From Neobacillus cucumis (GTDB lineage Bacteria > Bacillota > Bacilli > Bacillales > Cytobacillaceae), in NCBI RefSeq assembly GCF_002860255.1, contig NZ_PGVE01000012.1, positions 232,871 to 296,870 of the forward strand: a DNA stretch of 64,000 bases, written 5' to 3'. Numbering within the stretch: position 1 is the stretch's first letter; each line of letters opens with the position of its first letter. The translations under genes and the position numbers were made by a program. Under the pieces are notes generated by a model. The model saw nothing but the letters and a program-made list of their open reading frames with translations, did no database searches and was not told the origin of the DNA. This document shows positions 9,165 to 18,332 of the stretch, one piece after another.

Positions 9165-9206
9165 GAGCCATAAAAGAGTCAGCACCTTATCTAGGTCCTG
9201 ACTCTT
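9165..9206 (-). terminator. Terminator after the helicase-nuclease gene
   Basis: Stem AAGAGTCAGCACC / GGTCCTGACTCTT with one mismatch, followed on the minus strand by TTTTATGG and a second T-rich stretch. It begins eight bases past the helicase stop. Confidence 0.75.
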
Positions 9207-9213
9207 CTAAAAA

Positions 9214-12200
9214 TTACTTCATAACCCGCTCCCGAACCCCTTCAGTTCTCAACATTTCCTTTACTTTCTGGTCAATCCTCTCCATCTCAGCCGATGCATT
9301 CTTCCACCAGTTTCGACTCCAAATTCGTTCAATGGTCCATCCTCTACTCTCTAGGAAGCGCTGGCGGTATACATCTCTTTCCTTCGCATTTTTAGAACTA
9401 TGATACATCGCCCCGTCACACTCAATCCCCAAAATATAGCGAGAGGAATCCTGAGGGTGGACAATCGCCATGTCAATTCGATAACCTGACATCCCCACCT
9501 GAGTCGTTACCTTGTAACCTAGATTTCTCAGTTGCTGATACACTTGTTCTTCAAACGGAGAATCGAAGTGTAATTCTTTTTGCTGAACATGAGTGTTTAC
9601 ATTTTCATTGACTTCCTGAACTACGGCTTTAATCTCATCCACTTTAGAAGTGGAAACAGCCCTCACATATTTGAGATAGGCCTTAAACAATTTGGGTCCT
9701 ATATTGGCAGTATTAGCAACATTCAGTTCCTCCGGTTCAATACTCGAAACGACGATAATCGCTTCTTTTGCCCGTGAGACAGCAACATTTAAGCGATTTT
9801 CCCCACCCTTTTTATTTAAATCACCGAAGCGATTAACCACTTTTCCTTCTTCGTTCTTGGCATAAGTGATGGAGAATAGGATGATATCCCGCTCATCTCC
9901 CTGGACATTTTCAATATTCTTTACAAATACACGTTCATCTAGATCCCTGGTTAACATTTGATTATATACGGCACTAAACTTTTCATCTTCACTTAGCAGC
10001 CTGTCAATCTGATCCTGAATTTTCGTTTGCTGCTTGGCGTTAAAGGTAATAATTCCAACGGTTTTTTCCGGCTGTTGGATTAAAATATCCCGTAGAATTT
10101 GGACGACTTCCACCGCTTCTACCTCATTACATTGATTAATCCATCTTCCATCAACTTTTTTCCAGCGGATGGCTGGCGGCTGTTTGAACGGAACCACATT
10201 AGGAGCGATTTGAACATGCCCGTTATAAAAAGCGTGATTAGAATAATTAATTAATTCTTCGTATTTTGAACGGTAGTGCCATTGAAGAATTTTTTCAGAA
10301 AACCTTCTTTTAGCTAAGTTCAATAAGCTGACCGAATCATCTGTATCATAGGTTTCGTCCTCATCCTCATCATTAATCATAGAGGACTGGAACAAATTAT
10401 AAGGTGGCAGCTGCTTTTCGTCCCCAGCTATGATTACCTGTTTTCCTCGATAAACCGCTGGAATGCCACTTTCCACCGTACACTGGGAGGCTTCATCAAA
10501 AATAACTAAATCAAATAATCCCTCTTTTAATGGAAAAATCGACGAGACAATTTCAGGAGAAGCAAGCCAAACGGGCAAAATTTCAACCAGTCCGTTCGCC
10601 GCAAATTCGTTCACTAATCTCCGCAGCGGCCAAACCTGGCGTTTTTTTCCTACCTGATGTTTTAATTCTCGGATATGTTTCGAATAGGTGGTTTGCACGT
10701 GATCTACTTCTTTGGTTAAAGTATGAATTAAATAGTGCGTCCCCACTTTTCTTTTTTCCTCTAATAACTCTGCAAACGAATCCCTGATTCTTGAAAATTC
10801 ATTCGTCGATATTTTCTGTACCTGAGGATGTTGCTTTTCGATTTGGTCAATCCAATGAACATAAGCGGAATTCTGAAATAAATCCACCCAGTAATCAGAT
10901 AACGTTAATTCATTCTTTTCGGTTTTCTTACTAAGAAGCTGAATGACCTTCTTTTCCACCTCATTACAATGATTCCAATAGACATCCATTTGCTGCAATT
11001 CTTCAAAATCTCGATGAATATATTCGACTATTTTATCTAATTCCTGTAAGGGAATATCACCTTCAGAAATTCTTGTTTTTAACGTATTTACTTTCGTATC
11101 CTGAAGAAACTTCTTTAGCTTTTCTACTTCATCTGCCATGGATTTAGTCACTTTCCCCAACTGATGCATAATCACTAGTGACTTCTTAATTTTTAACCAT
11201 TCAGAAGAGCTGATCCCTTTGAATTTTTCTCCTTCCAATAACTCCTCGATAATGCTTTTGCCCGAAACAGAGGTCCACCACCAAAGTCTTAGTCCTTGTA
11301 ACGTTCTTTTCGTACCATCCTCGAGATCGGGATAAATCTTATCCAGCTTATTCTCAATAAGCCACGTATAACCTGGCGTAATTTTTTCATGGTCCAATGA
11401 TTCAATATATTCGACCGATTGTTTGGCTTTAGCAATAACATCATTTAGCAGCTCAATGGCTTCTAATTTTTCCTTCATGTTAAAGTTTGAAAATGATTTA
11501 CGCTCTTTTAAAGGGAAATTTTCATCCCCAAACCGTTCAAACCATTCTGCATAGGTGTAAACTTTTTCAGAGATATCGAACAACACATCTTTATTTAATG
11601 CCGGAAGCACCTCATGAAGATCGATCATTTGAGTGGTTTCCGAAACCGGCTTTGCCAAACCATATAGATCATACAAACGTAACCCGAAGTCTTGATAACT
11701 ATATAAGGCACTGGCAATACTGTTCAATAACTCTTCCTGCGCAGATAGTTTCTTTGATGTGGAATTCAATTGGTTCATCGAATTTTCAAAGGAAATCTGA
11801 TTTTGCTCGATCACACTTGCCACTTTGGCATAGAGGTTTTTCCGGTCATTCTTTTCATCGTGGACGAGAGCCACGTGATTACTTAATCCGACTCCATCTA
11901 AACGCTGGTAAACCACGTCCAACGCAGCACGTTTTTGACATACGACAAGAATTTTTTTTTGTTGCTGCAAGGCATCCGTAATTAGGTTCACAATGACCTG
12001 AGATTTCCCCGTACCAGGCGGTCCATGTACGACGATCCCTCTTTTATAGCGTGCTTCCTTCATGATCTCTTCTTGAGATCCATCTGCTTGTAACAGGTTT
12101 AAAATCTCTACATCCTCTTGTTGAGCTAATCCACCTTGTTCCAACTTGTCTCCATCAGCTTCAATATCATCTAGAGGTTCAATCAGTTCACCAGCCAAGG

Positions 12201-12972
12201 ATAAATGGCTGTCCTCTGAAAGAGAAATGAGTTCATCATAATCTTTTACTAATGAAGAACCACCTTGCGGGAAATTACCAATAACGGCATATTCAAGTAA
12301 TGTGAGACCTGCAACCTCTGGCTCATCTTCTTTTTTATATTCCATCAGTTTCGATAAACCTTTGGATATATACGAAACATTCATTTCATGATCTTTCAAC
12401 AAACTTACCCATTCATTGATGTTATAATGGGCTGCTATATCAGCTGCTTTTTCAAAGAAATCTTCGGTAAAGGAAAGATTATTTAACTTTTTAAAAGCTA
12501 AAAATAACGTCCGGTTAATTTGAGGACCATCTTCTTCGAGCTTCAACATCCACTTTTGAGCGTTTACATTGTTCTTTTCAAGTCTAACCGGGTATAAGAA
12601 TAACGGCGCTTGAAAAAATGTACCATCGGAAAAAGTACCAGATAAAAATGGAAACCCCAAATAAAAGTCATGGATCCCTGTTTCCTCTTCGATCGCCTTT
12701 ATATTTCGATATAAGTCAGTCAATTTCTTAGAAATGACCATGGATATATCATTAGTAAGCGTTGGCTTTAATAAGATCAGTTCATGCTTCGAGCGATGAA
12801 CAATTTGCTCCACAATAGACTCACTTTGTTTTTCTTTTGATAATTTATCCATGGCATCCAAATCGGTTAAATCGAAGCTCCACTTATTATAAAGCTTCAC
12901 TAATCGAATCGATCGATTCCGCCGGCTTATATCGTTAAGCTTGTCCCTCATATGTATTAGCTTGTCTTTCAT
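9214..12972 (-). CDS. SF1 helicase (DUF4011/COG1112-like) with C-terminal MTES_1575-type endonuclease domain
   Basis: 1252 residues. The N-terminal ~300 residues resemble the DUF4011-type leader of large SF1 helicases. Helicase motifs follow in order: I GPPGTGKSQ near 316-324, II IFDEASQC near 823-830, III AGDEKQLPP, IV QWHYRS, V NVQGDERDI and VI NVAVSRAKE near 1085-1100. A helical, probably coiled-coil insert fills about 390-790. The C-terminus (~1133-1235) is a PD-(D/E)xK/Vsr-like nuclease with FDSPFEEQVYQQL, RIDMAIV, LGIECDGAMYHSS and ERIWSRNWW. The ATG at 12972 has GAGGG upstream. Proteins of this architecture occur alone or in bacterial anti-phage loci. A nucleic-acid unwinding and cutting defence role is likely but not shown; no partner defence gene is adjacent. 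Confidence 0.85.
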   Translation of the reverse strand: MKDKLIHMRDKLNDISRRNRSIRLVKLYNKWSFDLTDLDAMDKLSKEKQSESIVEQIVHRSKHELILLKPTLTNDISMVISKKLTDLYRNIKAIEEETGIHDFYLGFPFLSGTFSDGTFFQAPLFLYPVRLEKNNVNAQKWMLKLEEDGPQINRTLFLAFKKLNNLSFTEDFFEKAADIAAHYNINEWVSLLKDHEMNVSYISKGLSKLMEYKKEDEPEVAGLTLLEYAVIGNFPQGGSSLVKDYDELISLSEDSHLSLAGELIEPLDDIEADGDKLEQGGLAQQEDVEILNLLQADGSQEEIMKEARYKRGIVVHGPPGTGKSQVIVNLITDALQQQKKILVVCQKRAALDVVYQRLDGVGLSNHVALVHDEKNDRKNLYAKVASVIEQNQISFENSMNQLNSTSKKLSAQEELLNSIASALYSYQDFGLRLYDLYGLAKPVSETTQMIDLHEVLPALNKDVLFDISEKVYTYAEWFERFGDENFPLKERKSFSNFNMKEKLEAIELLNDVIAKAKQSVEYIESLDHEKITPGYTWLIENKLDKIYPDLEDGTKRTLQGLRLWWWTSVSGKSIIEELLEGEKFKGISSSEWLKIKKSLVIMHQLGKVTKSMADEVEKLKKFLQDTKVNTLKTRISEGDIPLQELDKIVEYIHRDFEELQQMDVYWNHCNEVEKKVIQLLSKKTEKNELTLSDYWVDLFQNSAYVHWIDQIEKQHPQVQKISTNEFSRIRDSFAELLEEKRKVGTHYLIHTLTKEVDHVQTTYSKHIRELKHQVGKKRQVWPLRRLVNEFAANGLVEILPVWLASPEIVSSIFPLKEGLFDLVIFDEASQCTVESGIPAVYRGKQVIIAGDEKQLPPYNLFQSSMINDEDEDETYDTDDSVSLLNLAKRRFSEKILQWHYRSKYEELINYSNHAFYNGHVQIAPNVVPFKQPPAIRWKKVDGRWINQCNEVEAVEVVQILRDILIQQPEKTVGIITFNAKQQTKIQDQIDRLLSEDEKFSAVYNQMLTRDLDERVFVKNIENVQGDERDIILFSITYAKNEEGKVVNRFGDLNKKGGENRLNVAVSRAKEAIIVVSSIEPEELNVANTANIGPKLFKAYLKYVRAVSTSKVDEIKAVVQEVNENVNTHVQQKELHFDSPFEEQVYQQLRNLGYKVTTQVGMSGYRIDMAIVHPQDSSRYILGIECDGAMYHSSKNAKERDVYRQRFLESRGWTIERIWSRNWWKNASAEMERIDQKVKEMLRTEGVRERVMK

Positions 12973-13559
12973 TCATAGACCCTCTTTTCAATATCCAGCT
13001 AATTATAAGTATATATCAAATTTTTTCCAGTTATTACACAAGATAAATGGTTCAGTGTTTCCACATACGTTCTATGTATTTCTGGGTTAAAAACCGTTAA
13101 CGATTTAAAATTCCCTGTGACTGCTCCTCATTTACTAATCAATATCTTCTGTTTTATCCTTGACTTTAATTAGGATAAGAAATTGGTTCTCATTCAACGT
13201 TGGTGCACCTCTTAACCCCCACCTAATAATATCTTAATGTTAACGGGGATGATTAAGGAATGACATACTTCACCAAAATTTACATTTTTCTACATTATAC
13301 AACAAATTGGTCAATTATCCCCAAAATCTTCTAGTTAAATAGCTTTTAAGGATTTACATAAATTAAGTTACATAGCATGACAAACGTTAGCAGAACAACA
13401 TAAAGGAACTGCTCCACGATAACCATCATGTTCTTTATTATTTAATAACTTTGACCTGAAACTTGCATGCGCCCTTTTATTTTTTATCAAGAAAAATTGG
13501 GCTTATTTATCAGAATCGAATTTGTTATTACCTCGTCAAAATATATGAGGTGATCATAA
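12973..13559. other. Intergenic region without a recognised gene
   Basis: About 590 AT-rich bases between divergent genes. It should hold the promoters of the helicase (minus) and LysM-SPOR gene (plus). I see no convincing ORF, tRNA or hairpin. Confidence 0.4.
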
Positions 13560-14432
13560 ATGAAAATATTTAAACGGATTCTGCAGGTTGTCCTTTGCAC
13601 TGTGTTGATGGGGTCAGTATTTTATTTTGGCAATGGGAAGGCAGTTGCTGAGGATTTTTATATTACGATAAAGAAAGGAGATACATTATATAGCATTTCG
13701 AAAAAATACAATATTTCCGTTGAAAATTTAAAGGAATACAACCAGTTAACCAGTAATAAGATTATTGCTGGTCAAGAGTTGATGATTCCAGATATTGAAC
13801 AAACCAAACCTTTGTATGTAGTCGTCGCTGGTTCCTTTAGCAAGAAAGCGAATGCAGAAAAGCGTGTCACTTTTTTAAAAAAGAAAGGGATTGAAGCGGT
13901 CATTGTAAAGAAAGTCATAAATGGTAAAAGCTTATACCGTGTTCAGGCCGGGGCTTTTTCAAGTAAATCAAAAGCGTTGAAAATGAAAACGAAGCTAAAG
14001 AATAACGGGATAAAAGATGCTTTCCTTTTAACTGAGAAGCCTCTTCATATTAATGGAATCACTGTAGGATCTTCTTACAAACAGCTTGTTCTAAAATTCG
14101 GGCAACCATCAAAAATTGAAGACGATCAGAATACCAGGTCTCTTTATTATAGAAATGACGGTGCCGGTGTTCGCGTAACATTCCATGCAGCAAATGATTC
14201 CATTGAACAGTTGCAAGTGTACCCGGAATATTTGAAAACAGCTTCCGTTCCCACTGAGAAAAGCAAAATCCTCGGGCTGTATGGAAACCCCCATGAAGTG
14301 AAGATCGTTTCCTGCTATGAAAGTGCCAAATGTGAACAAATCATTTATAAATTTAACAAAAAACAATTAATTGTGCAGATCGATCGAGATGGAAAGACAG
14401 TGCAATATTTAGATTTACGAAAAGCCAAATAG
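13560..14432 (+). CDS. Secreted LysM-SPOR cell-wall protein
   Basis: 290 residues. A signal peptide (1-30, ending near KAVAE) leads to one LysM repeat at ~32-77 (ITIKKGDTLYSISKKYNI ... IIAGQELMIP). A SPOR domain follows at ~84-158 with paired half-repeats YVVVAGSFSKKANAEKR and YRVQAGAFSSKSKALKM. A C-terminal domain (~165-290) starts INGITVGSSYKQLVLKFGQP and resembles the BamE/CAP-associated fold. LysM binds N-acetylglucosamine polymers and SPOR binds denuded glycan, so it should sit in the wall, perhaps at septa or during sporulation. No catalytic domain is visible. RBS AGGTGATC before ATG 13560; its own terminator follows. Confidence 0.85.
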   Translation: MKIFKRILQVVLCTVLMGSVFYFGNGKAVAEDFYITIKKGDTLYSISKKYNISVENLKEYNQLTSNKIIAGQELMIPDIEQTKPLYVVVAGSFSKKANAEKRVTFLKKKGIEAVIVKKVINGKSLYRVQAGAFSSKSKALKMKTKLKNNGIKDAFLLTEKPLHINGITVGSSYKQLVLKFGQPSKIEDDQNTRSLYYRNDGAGVRVTFHAANDSIEQLQVYPEYLKTASVPTEKSKILGLYGNPHEVKIVSCYESAKCEQIIYKFNKKQLIVQIDRDGKTVQYLDLRKAK

Positions 14433-14464
14433 ATAGGAATATGAATGTGAAAATACTAAAAAAC

Positions 14465-14495
14465 CTCTTCAGCTTGATGCTGAAGAGATTTTTTT
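14465..14495 (+). terminator. Rho-independent terminator after the LysM-SPOR gene
   Basis: Perfect 9-bp stem CTCTTCAGC / GCTGAAGAG, 5-nt loop, then ATTTTTTT. Confidence 0.92.
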
Positions 14496-14608
14496 ATGTT
14501 TATTTAATGACCTATAAACAGAGTTTCGGTTCCGTTCCTCTTCTACTAATTCTTCTAGATACGAGAGCAGGCTATCATTTAAGTCAATTCAGACAACAAA
14601 TTGCCTTT

Positions 14609-14968
14609 TTACTTGTCTATTTTTACTCTTTTTTTATTCTTTTTCATGAAGGAGTTTTGAACCCTTTTGAGATTGACTCCAAATATTGCAGAAGCTGCTT
14701 GAATTTCCATGCCAAACAGACCCGCAGATGACGCTATATCATACCCGTGTCTATGTTTAAGTTAACTATTTTTCGCTTCTTTTTTATAGCGAGTTTTTGC
14801 TTGTTCTTTAAATGCAACGGTATTTTGAAATGCCTCTTGATCCAGATGTTCTGTTGGTTTCATGGTTACAGAATAGGACTGAGTTTTCGCTCCTTCTATA
14901 TAACATCCTTCGCGTAAAGGACAAACCTTACATTTCTCAATATTAAAAAGGTACTGCCTTAAAAGCAC
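14609..14968 (-). pseudogene. IS1182-family transposase C-terminal remnant with a nonsense codon
   Basis: The minus-strand frame carries the zinc-ribbon-like CKVCPLREGC and then SYSVTMKPTEHLDQEAF typical of IS1182-type DDE transposases. It stops at a TAA (14762-14764) where the family normally has Glu (KNSEL). The same frame then continues past the stop with LKHRHGYDIASSAGLFGMEI and IFGVNLKR, again family-like, until 14609. So this is the last ~120 codons of a decayed transposase with one in-frame stop and no N-terminal catalytic part. The GTG at 14968 is not a real start. No terminal inverted repeats were found. Confidence 0.8.
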
Positions 14969-14969
14969 T

Positions 14970-15004
14970 AAAAAACTGGCTAAAAAATATCTAACCAGTT
15001 TTTT
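14970..15004 (-). terminator. Terminator after the MFS exporter gene
   Basis: Stem AAAAAACTGG / CCAGTTTTTT immediately after the exporter stop at 15009; T-run on the minus strand. It also abuts the IS1182 remnant. Confidence 0.8.
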
Positions 15005-15008
15005 AAGA

Positions 15009-16346
15009 TTACAGTTGACGTGACTGCTTTATCTTCCTTAAAGAGACTGGAATGCTGCTCACGCATGATAATAGCAATGCCACAAGTAATAGACTAACGA
15101 AAAACCCAAAGCTCAGGCTGAAACTTGATGACACGTTTAGGATTCGGCTCGCTATTGAAGGGCCAAATGACATCCCTAAAAAGTTGATTAAGTTATAGAT
15201 CCCCAGCCCAATTGCACTTTTTTCCTTCTTTATCGTGTGGGGAATATCAACATTGATAATAATGGTAAGGATTGTAAAGCTTATATTAATAAGGGCAACT
15301 CCAACACTAGCCACTGCAAATTGGTTTACTCCAAAGATGACTAATAGCAGAAATCCAATGAATTGAAGGACGACAGCAACGACCAATCGACCATTCCCTT
15401 GGATGCGGGTTATAGCTGGTCTTATTACGAAGCTCAGCAAAAAGGAAAAGATGGATATCCCCGCCAAAATAAAGCCAGTTTTCATGGCAGAGACATGAAA
15501 CTGCTGTCCCGCTAACAGCGGAAAAAGAAAAATAATTCCCACCATGGCAGCATTATTAATAAAACTAAGCAAAAGGAACCGATTAAAGGCATAGAATCGA
15601 AAAAAAGAAAGATCCATAAATATCCCGACATCTTGACGTTTGCCATGGATCCCCATAAAAAATACAGATATCACTGTAATGATTAGTAAATAACCATTTA
15701 ATTTGACTCCTAAAATAAACGTCACGACAAAAATCAATAAATAAAGGAAGCCTATAAAATCAAACGGTTGGGTAAGCTTCTTCTGATTGGCATACCCGGA
15801 TGGCACAAACCAAATAATTCCTAGCAAAGTGAAAATAGACATACTCATTAATAAAAATAGAGAGTGCCAGCCCCAAAAATGAGTAAAGAAGCCTCCCAGC
15901 AAAAATCCTATTCCTGAACCGAGTGATAGACAGGCACCTATTAATGTTAGAGCCAGATTGCGTTTAGGTAAGGCGAGAAACTGATTCGTCAGGATCATGG
16001 ATAATGCAATAAACGAACTACCACCGGACGCTTGAATCATACGAGCCAAGACCACAACGATAAAATCATTCGTCGTGTACCCTATAAGGGAACCTGTAAC
16101 GAATAAACTAATCCCAAAGATTAATAAGCTCTTGATTTGGAAATAAGAAGCTAGCTTACTATATGTAATCGAACCACAGGCAATTACTAAAGTATAGGAA
16201 ATAACCACCCAGCTAATTTTGGAGGCTGTCACCTCAAGCCCATTCATCATATCAAATAAGGCAACATTAAACAGAAGTGAATTGGCTACCCCGGATAAAA
16301 CGATTATACATAATGTGATAATCAACCTATTCTCTTTTTGATTCAT
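15009..16346 (-). CDS. MFS drug/efflux transporter (DHA2/TetL-like)
   Basis: 445 residues with about 13-14 hydrophobic segments, matching the 14-TM DHA2 group. The central LARMIQASGGSSFIALSM and GSGIGFLLGGFFTHFWGW segments correspond to MFS motifs B and C of proton antiporters such as Tet(L)/QacA. It probably exports a small toxic compound across the cytoplasmic membrane. The upstream ArsR-type regulator, 66 bases away on the same strand, is the likely local controller. RBS AGGAGAAATAG before ATG 16346. Substrate unknown. Confidence 0.85.
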   Translation of the reverse strand: MNQKENRLIITLCIIVLSGVANSLLFNVALFDMMNGLEVTASKISWVVISYTLVIACGSITYSKLASYFQIKSLLIFGISLFVTGSLIGYTTNDFIVVVLARMIQASGGSSFIALSMILTNQFLALPKRNLALTLIGACLSLGSGIGFLLGGFFTHFWGWHSLFLLMSMSIFTLLGIIWFVPSGYANQKKLTQPFDFIGFLYLLIFVVTFILGVKLNGYLLIITVISVFFMGIHGKRQDVGIFMDLSFFRFYAFNRFLLLSFINNAAMVGIIFLFPLLAGQQFHVSAMKTGFILAGISIFSFLLSFVIRPAITRIQGNGRLVVAVVLQFIGFLLLVIFGVNQFAVASVGVALINISFTILTIIINVDIPHTIKKEKSAIGLGIYNLINFLGMSFGPSIASRILNVSSSFSLSFGFFVSLLLVALLLSCVSSIPVSLRKIKQSRQL

Positions 16347-16399
16347 CTATTTCTCCTCCATTATATTAAAGTCATAAAACTTTAGAACTAATAACCAAA

Positions 16400-16425
16400 A
16401 AAGGAGGCTACATTAAAGTGTAGCC
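16400..16425 (-). terminator. Hairpin at the end of the ArsR gene
   Basis: GGCTACA / TGTAGCC stem spanning the regulator's last codons, followed on the minus strand by TCCTTTTTT. It may attenuate read-through into the exporter gene. Confidence 0.55.
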
Positions 16426-16697
16426 AAAAACCCAGGTAAATAGCGGGTGAATGTTTCCTCATTTAATGAAACATATTTTATGACACCCTCACGGTCAATC
16501 TTCACCAGCTCTGCTTCGGATAAAATTTTTAAATGATAGGAACCATTGGACTTACTTACACCTAAACTCCTTCCAATATCCGTACACATCGGGCGATTGT
16601 TTCCGTAATACAATAAGCGGATGATTGCGATCCTTTTTTCATCAGCTAAGGCATTAAATATTTTTATTCGTTGCGTATCGTTTTGTTCTAAAGTCAT
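16413..16697 (-). CDS. ArsR/SmtB-type transcriptional regulator
   Basis: 94 residues, a full-length winged-helix ArsR protein: FNALADEKRIAIIRLLYYG, a recognition helix around IGRSLGVSKSNGSYHLKIL and the wing VKIDREGVIKYVSLN. The usual ELCVCD metal cysteines are absent (only one Cys, in RPMCTD), so the inducer is probably not a soft metal. Same strand as and directly upstream of the MFS exporter; repression of that exporter is inferred. Confidence 0.85.
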   Translation of the reverse strand: MTLEQNDTQRIKIFNALADEKRIAIIRLLYYGNNRPMCTDIGRSLGVSKSNGSYHLKILSEAELVKIDREGVIKYVSLNEETFTRYLPGFLATL

Positions 16698-16820
16698 ATG
16701 ACTATTATATTACCTAAATTCAAATTGTCAACTTCTAACAGTTTCTTTCGTTCTCTTATTTTGTTTAATTTGATGGAATACCTTTTGGTGTTTGTTCCTT
16801 ATAGTGAAAATATCAGAAAT

Positions 16821-16846
16821 AAGCTGCTCATAAAATTGAGCAGCTT
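16821..16846 (-). terminator. Terminator after glgA (first operon)
   Basis: Perfect 10-bp stem AAGCTGCTCA / TGAGCAGCTT with a 6-nt loop, about 35 bases past the glgA stop. It differs from the hairpin after the second glgA copy. Confidence 0.75.
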
Positions 16847-16880
16847 ATCTTAATAAATTCATGATTTGAAAAAAATTCCT

Positions 16881-18326
16881 TCACTCTATTACTGAGTCAA
16901 ATAGCAGTTTCTCATATATCTTGTTGTATTTCTTTGCGGATTGTAACCAACTATAATCTTGACCCATCGCATTTTGTACTAAGTGGCTCCAAATTTTATT
17001 TTGTTTATAAAAAGAAATCGCTCTTCTAAGTGTATGGAGCATATCATGAGCATTAAAATTTTTAAAGGTGAATCCGTTCCCGCTACCTGTAAACTCATTG
17101 TATGATTGAACCGTATCGTTCAAGCCCCCTGTTTCTCTGACAATGGGTATCGCGCCGTACTGTAAGGCAATAAGCTGCCCTAATCCACAAGGCTCAAATT
17201 GAGAAGGCATTAAAAACAAATCAGCCCCTGCATAAATTTGATGGGCTAATGGTTCACTAAAACCGAGATATACCCCTACCTTATCGGGATACTCCTGTTC
17301 CATTTGGTTAAAAAAATTTTCATAATGGGGATCACCTGAACCTAGAATGATGAATTGAAGATCCTCCTTCATCATTTCCCGAAATACATGAAGCACTAAA
17401 TCTAAGCCTTTTTGATTGGTTAACCGTGTGACCATTGCCATAATAGGTGTGTTTTCTTTTTCTGGTAATCCAAAATAGCGCTGTAATGATTGCTTATTTT
17501 TTGCTTTACCCTCTAACGTATCGATATCATATGAAACAGCAATATCACGGTCTTCCCTTGGATTGTATACGGTATCGTCTATACCATTGACAATTCCCAC
17601 AAGCTTATTTCTGTGCTTTCGCAAGAACCCATCGAGTCTTTCACCAAAATAGGGATATTGAATTTCCTCTTTATAGGTTGGGCTGACCGTCGTCACCATA
17701 TCGGATGCAACAATTCCCCCCTTCATAAAACTAACATCCCCATAAAACTCTAGTTGCTCGCTGTTAAAATATTGAGGACTTAACCCTAACAGATCATTCA
17801 TAACCGTATAAGGGAAAATTCCCTGGAATTGCAAATTGTGAATAGTAAAAACGGTTTTGATATCCCTATAGAGCGGATTCAGACGATAGTGTGCGTCTAA
17901 TAAAAAATTCACCATTGCTGTGTGCCAGTCATGGGAATGAATCACATCAGGAACAAAATCCAGGTGTGGAATACATTCTAGAATGGCCTTACAGAAAAAA
18001 GAGAATCGTTCTCCATCATCGTAATGACCATATAATGAATCTCGATAAAAATAATATTCGTTATCTATGAAATAATAGGTAATCCCATCATGGACAAGAG
18101 TATAAATGCCGCAGTATTGACTCCGCCATCCAACCTGCACATGAATCTCTTTTTGAAACTGAAAGGATTTTTTAAACTTTTCAGGAATGGTACAGTAAAA
18201 GGGTAAAATGACCCGTACTTCTGTACCAAGATTTTTTAACGCTTTAGGAAGTGCCCCTGCTACATCGGCAAGGCCTCCTGTTTTCACAAACGGGACGCAC
18301 TCAGATACAGCAAATAAAACTTTCAT
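16881..18326 (-). CDS. glgA: Glycogen synthase (first copy)
   Basis: 481 residues, normal length for GT5 ADP-glucose glycogen synthase. It transfers glucose from ADP-glucose to alpha-1,4-glucan ends. The N-terminal [16 protein letters not shown] loop binds ADP-glucose; HNLQFQG and [12 protein letters not shown] are catalytic and nucleotide-binding motifs of the GT-B fold. Last gene of glgB-glgC-glgD-glgA, six bases after glgD. A second, clearly homologous copy lies at 23.7-25.1 kb: 54 of the first 60 residues agree. The glycogen phosphorylase gene that often follows is missing. Confidence 0.96.
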   Translation of the reverse strand: MKVLFAVSECVPFVKTGGLADVAGALPKALKNLGTEVRVILPFYCTIPEKFKKSFQFQKEIHVQVGWRSQYCGIYTLVHDGITYYFIDNEYYFYRDSLYGHYDDGERFSFFCKAILECIPHLDFVPDVIHSHDWHTAMVNFLLDAHYRLNPLYRDIKTVFTIHNLQFQGIFPYTVMNDLLGLSPQYFNSEQLEFYGDVSFMKGGIVASDMVTTVSPTYKEEIQYPYFGERLDGFLRKHRNKLVGIVNGIDDTVYNPREDRDIAVSYDIDTLEGKAKNKQSLQRYFGLPEKENTPIMAMVTRLTNQKGLDLVLHVFREMMKEDLQFIILGSGDPHYENFFNQMEQEYPDKVGVYLGFSEPLAHQIYAGADLFLMPSQFEPCGLGQLIALQYGAIPIVRETGGLNDTVQSYNEFTGSGNGFTFKNFNAHDMLHTLRRAISFYKQNKIWSHLVQNAMGQDYSWLQSAKKYNKIYEKLLFDSVIE

Positions 18327-18332
18327 GAATGA

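Noticed and set aside
11487..11981. 164-codon plus-strand frame
   Set aside because: Lies wholly antisense within the helicase gene; composition is that of a shadow frame.
12556..12575. GAGCGTTTACATTG, an operator-like sequence
   Set aside because: Lies inside the helicase coding region, far from any promoter, and lacks a second half-site.
14441..14731. Open frame of 96 codons on the plus strand
   Set aside because: It begins inside the tail of the LysM-SPOR transcript, runs straight through that gene's terminator and opposes the IS1182 remnant. No ribosome site.
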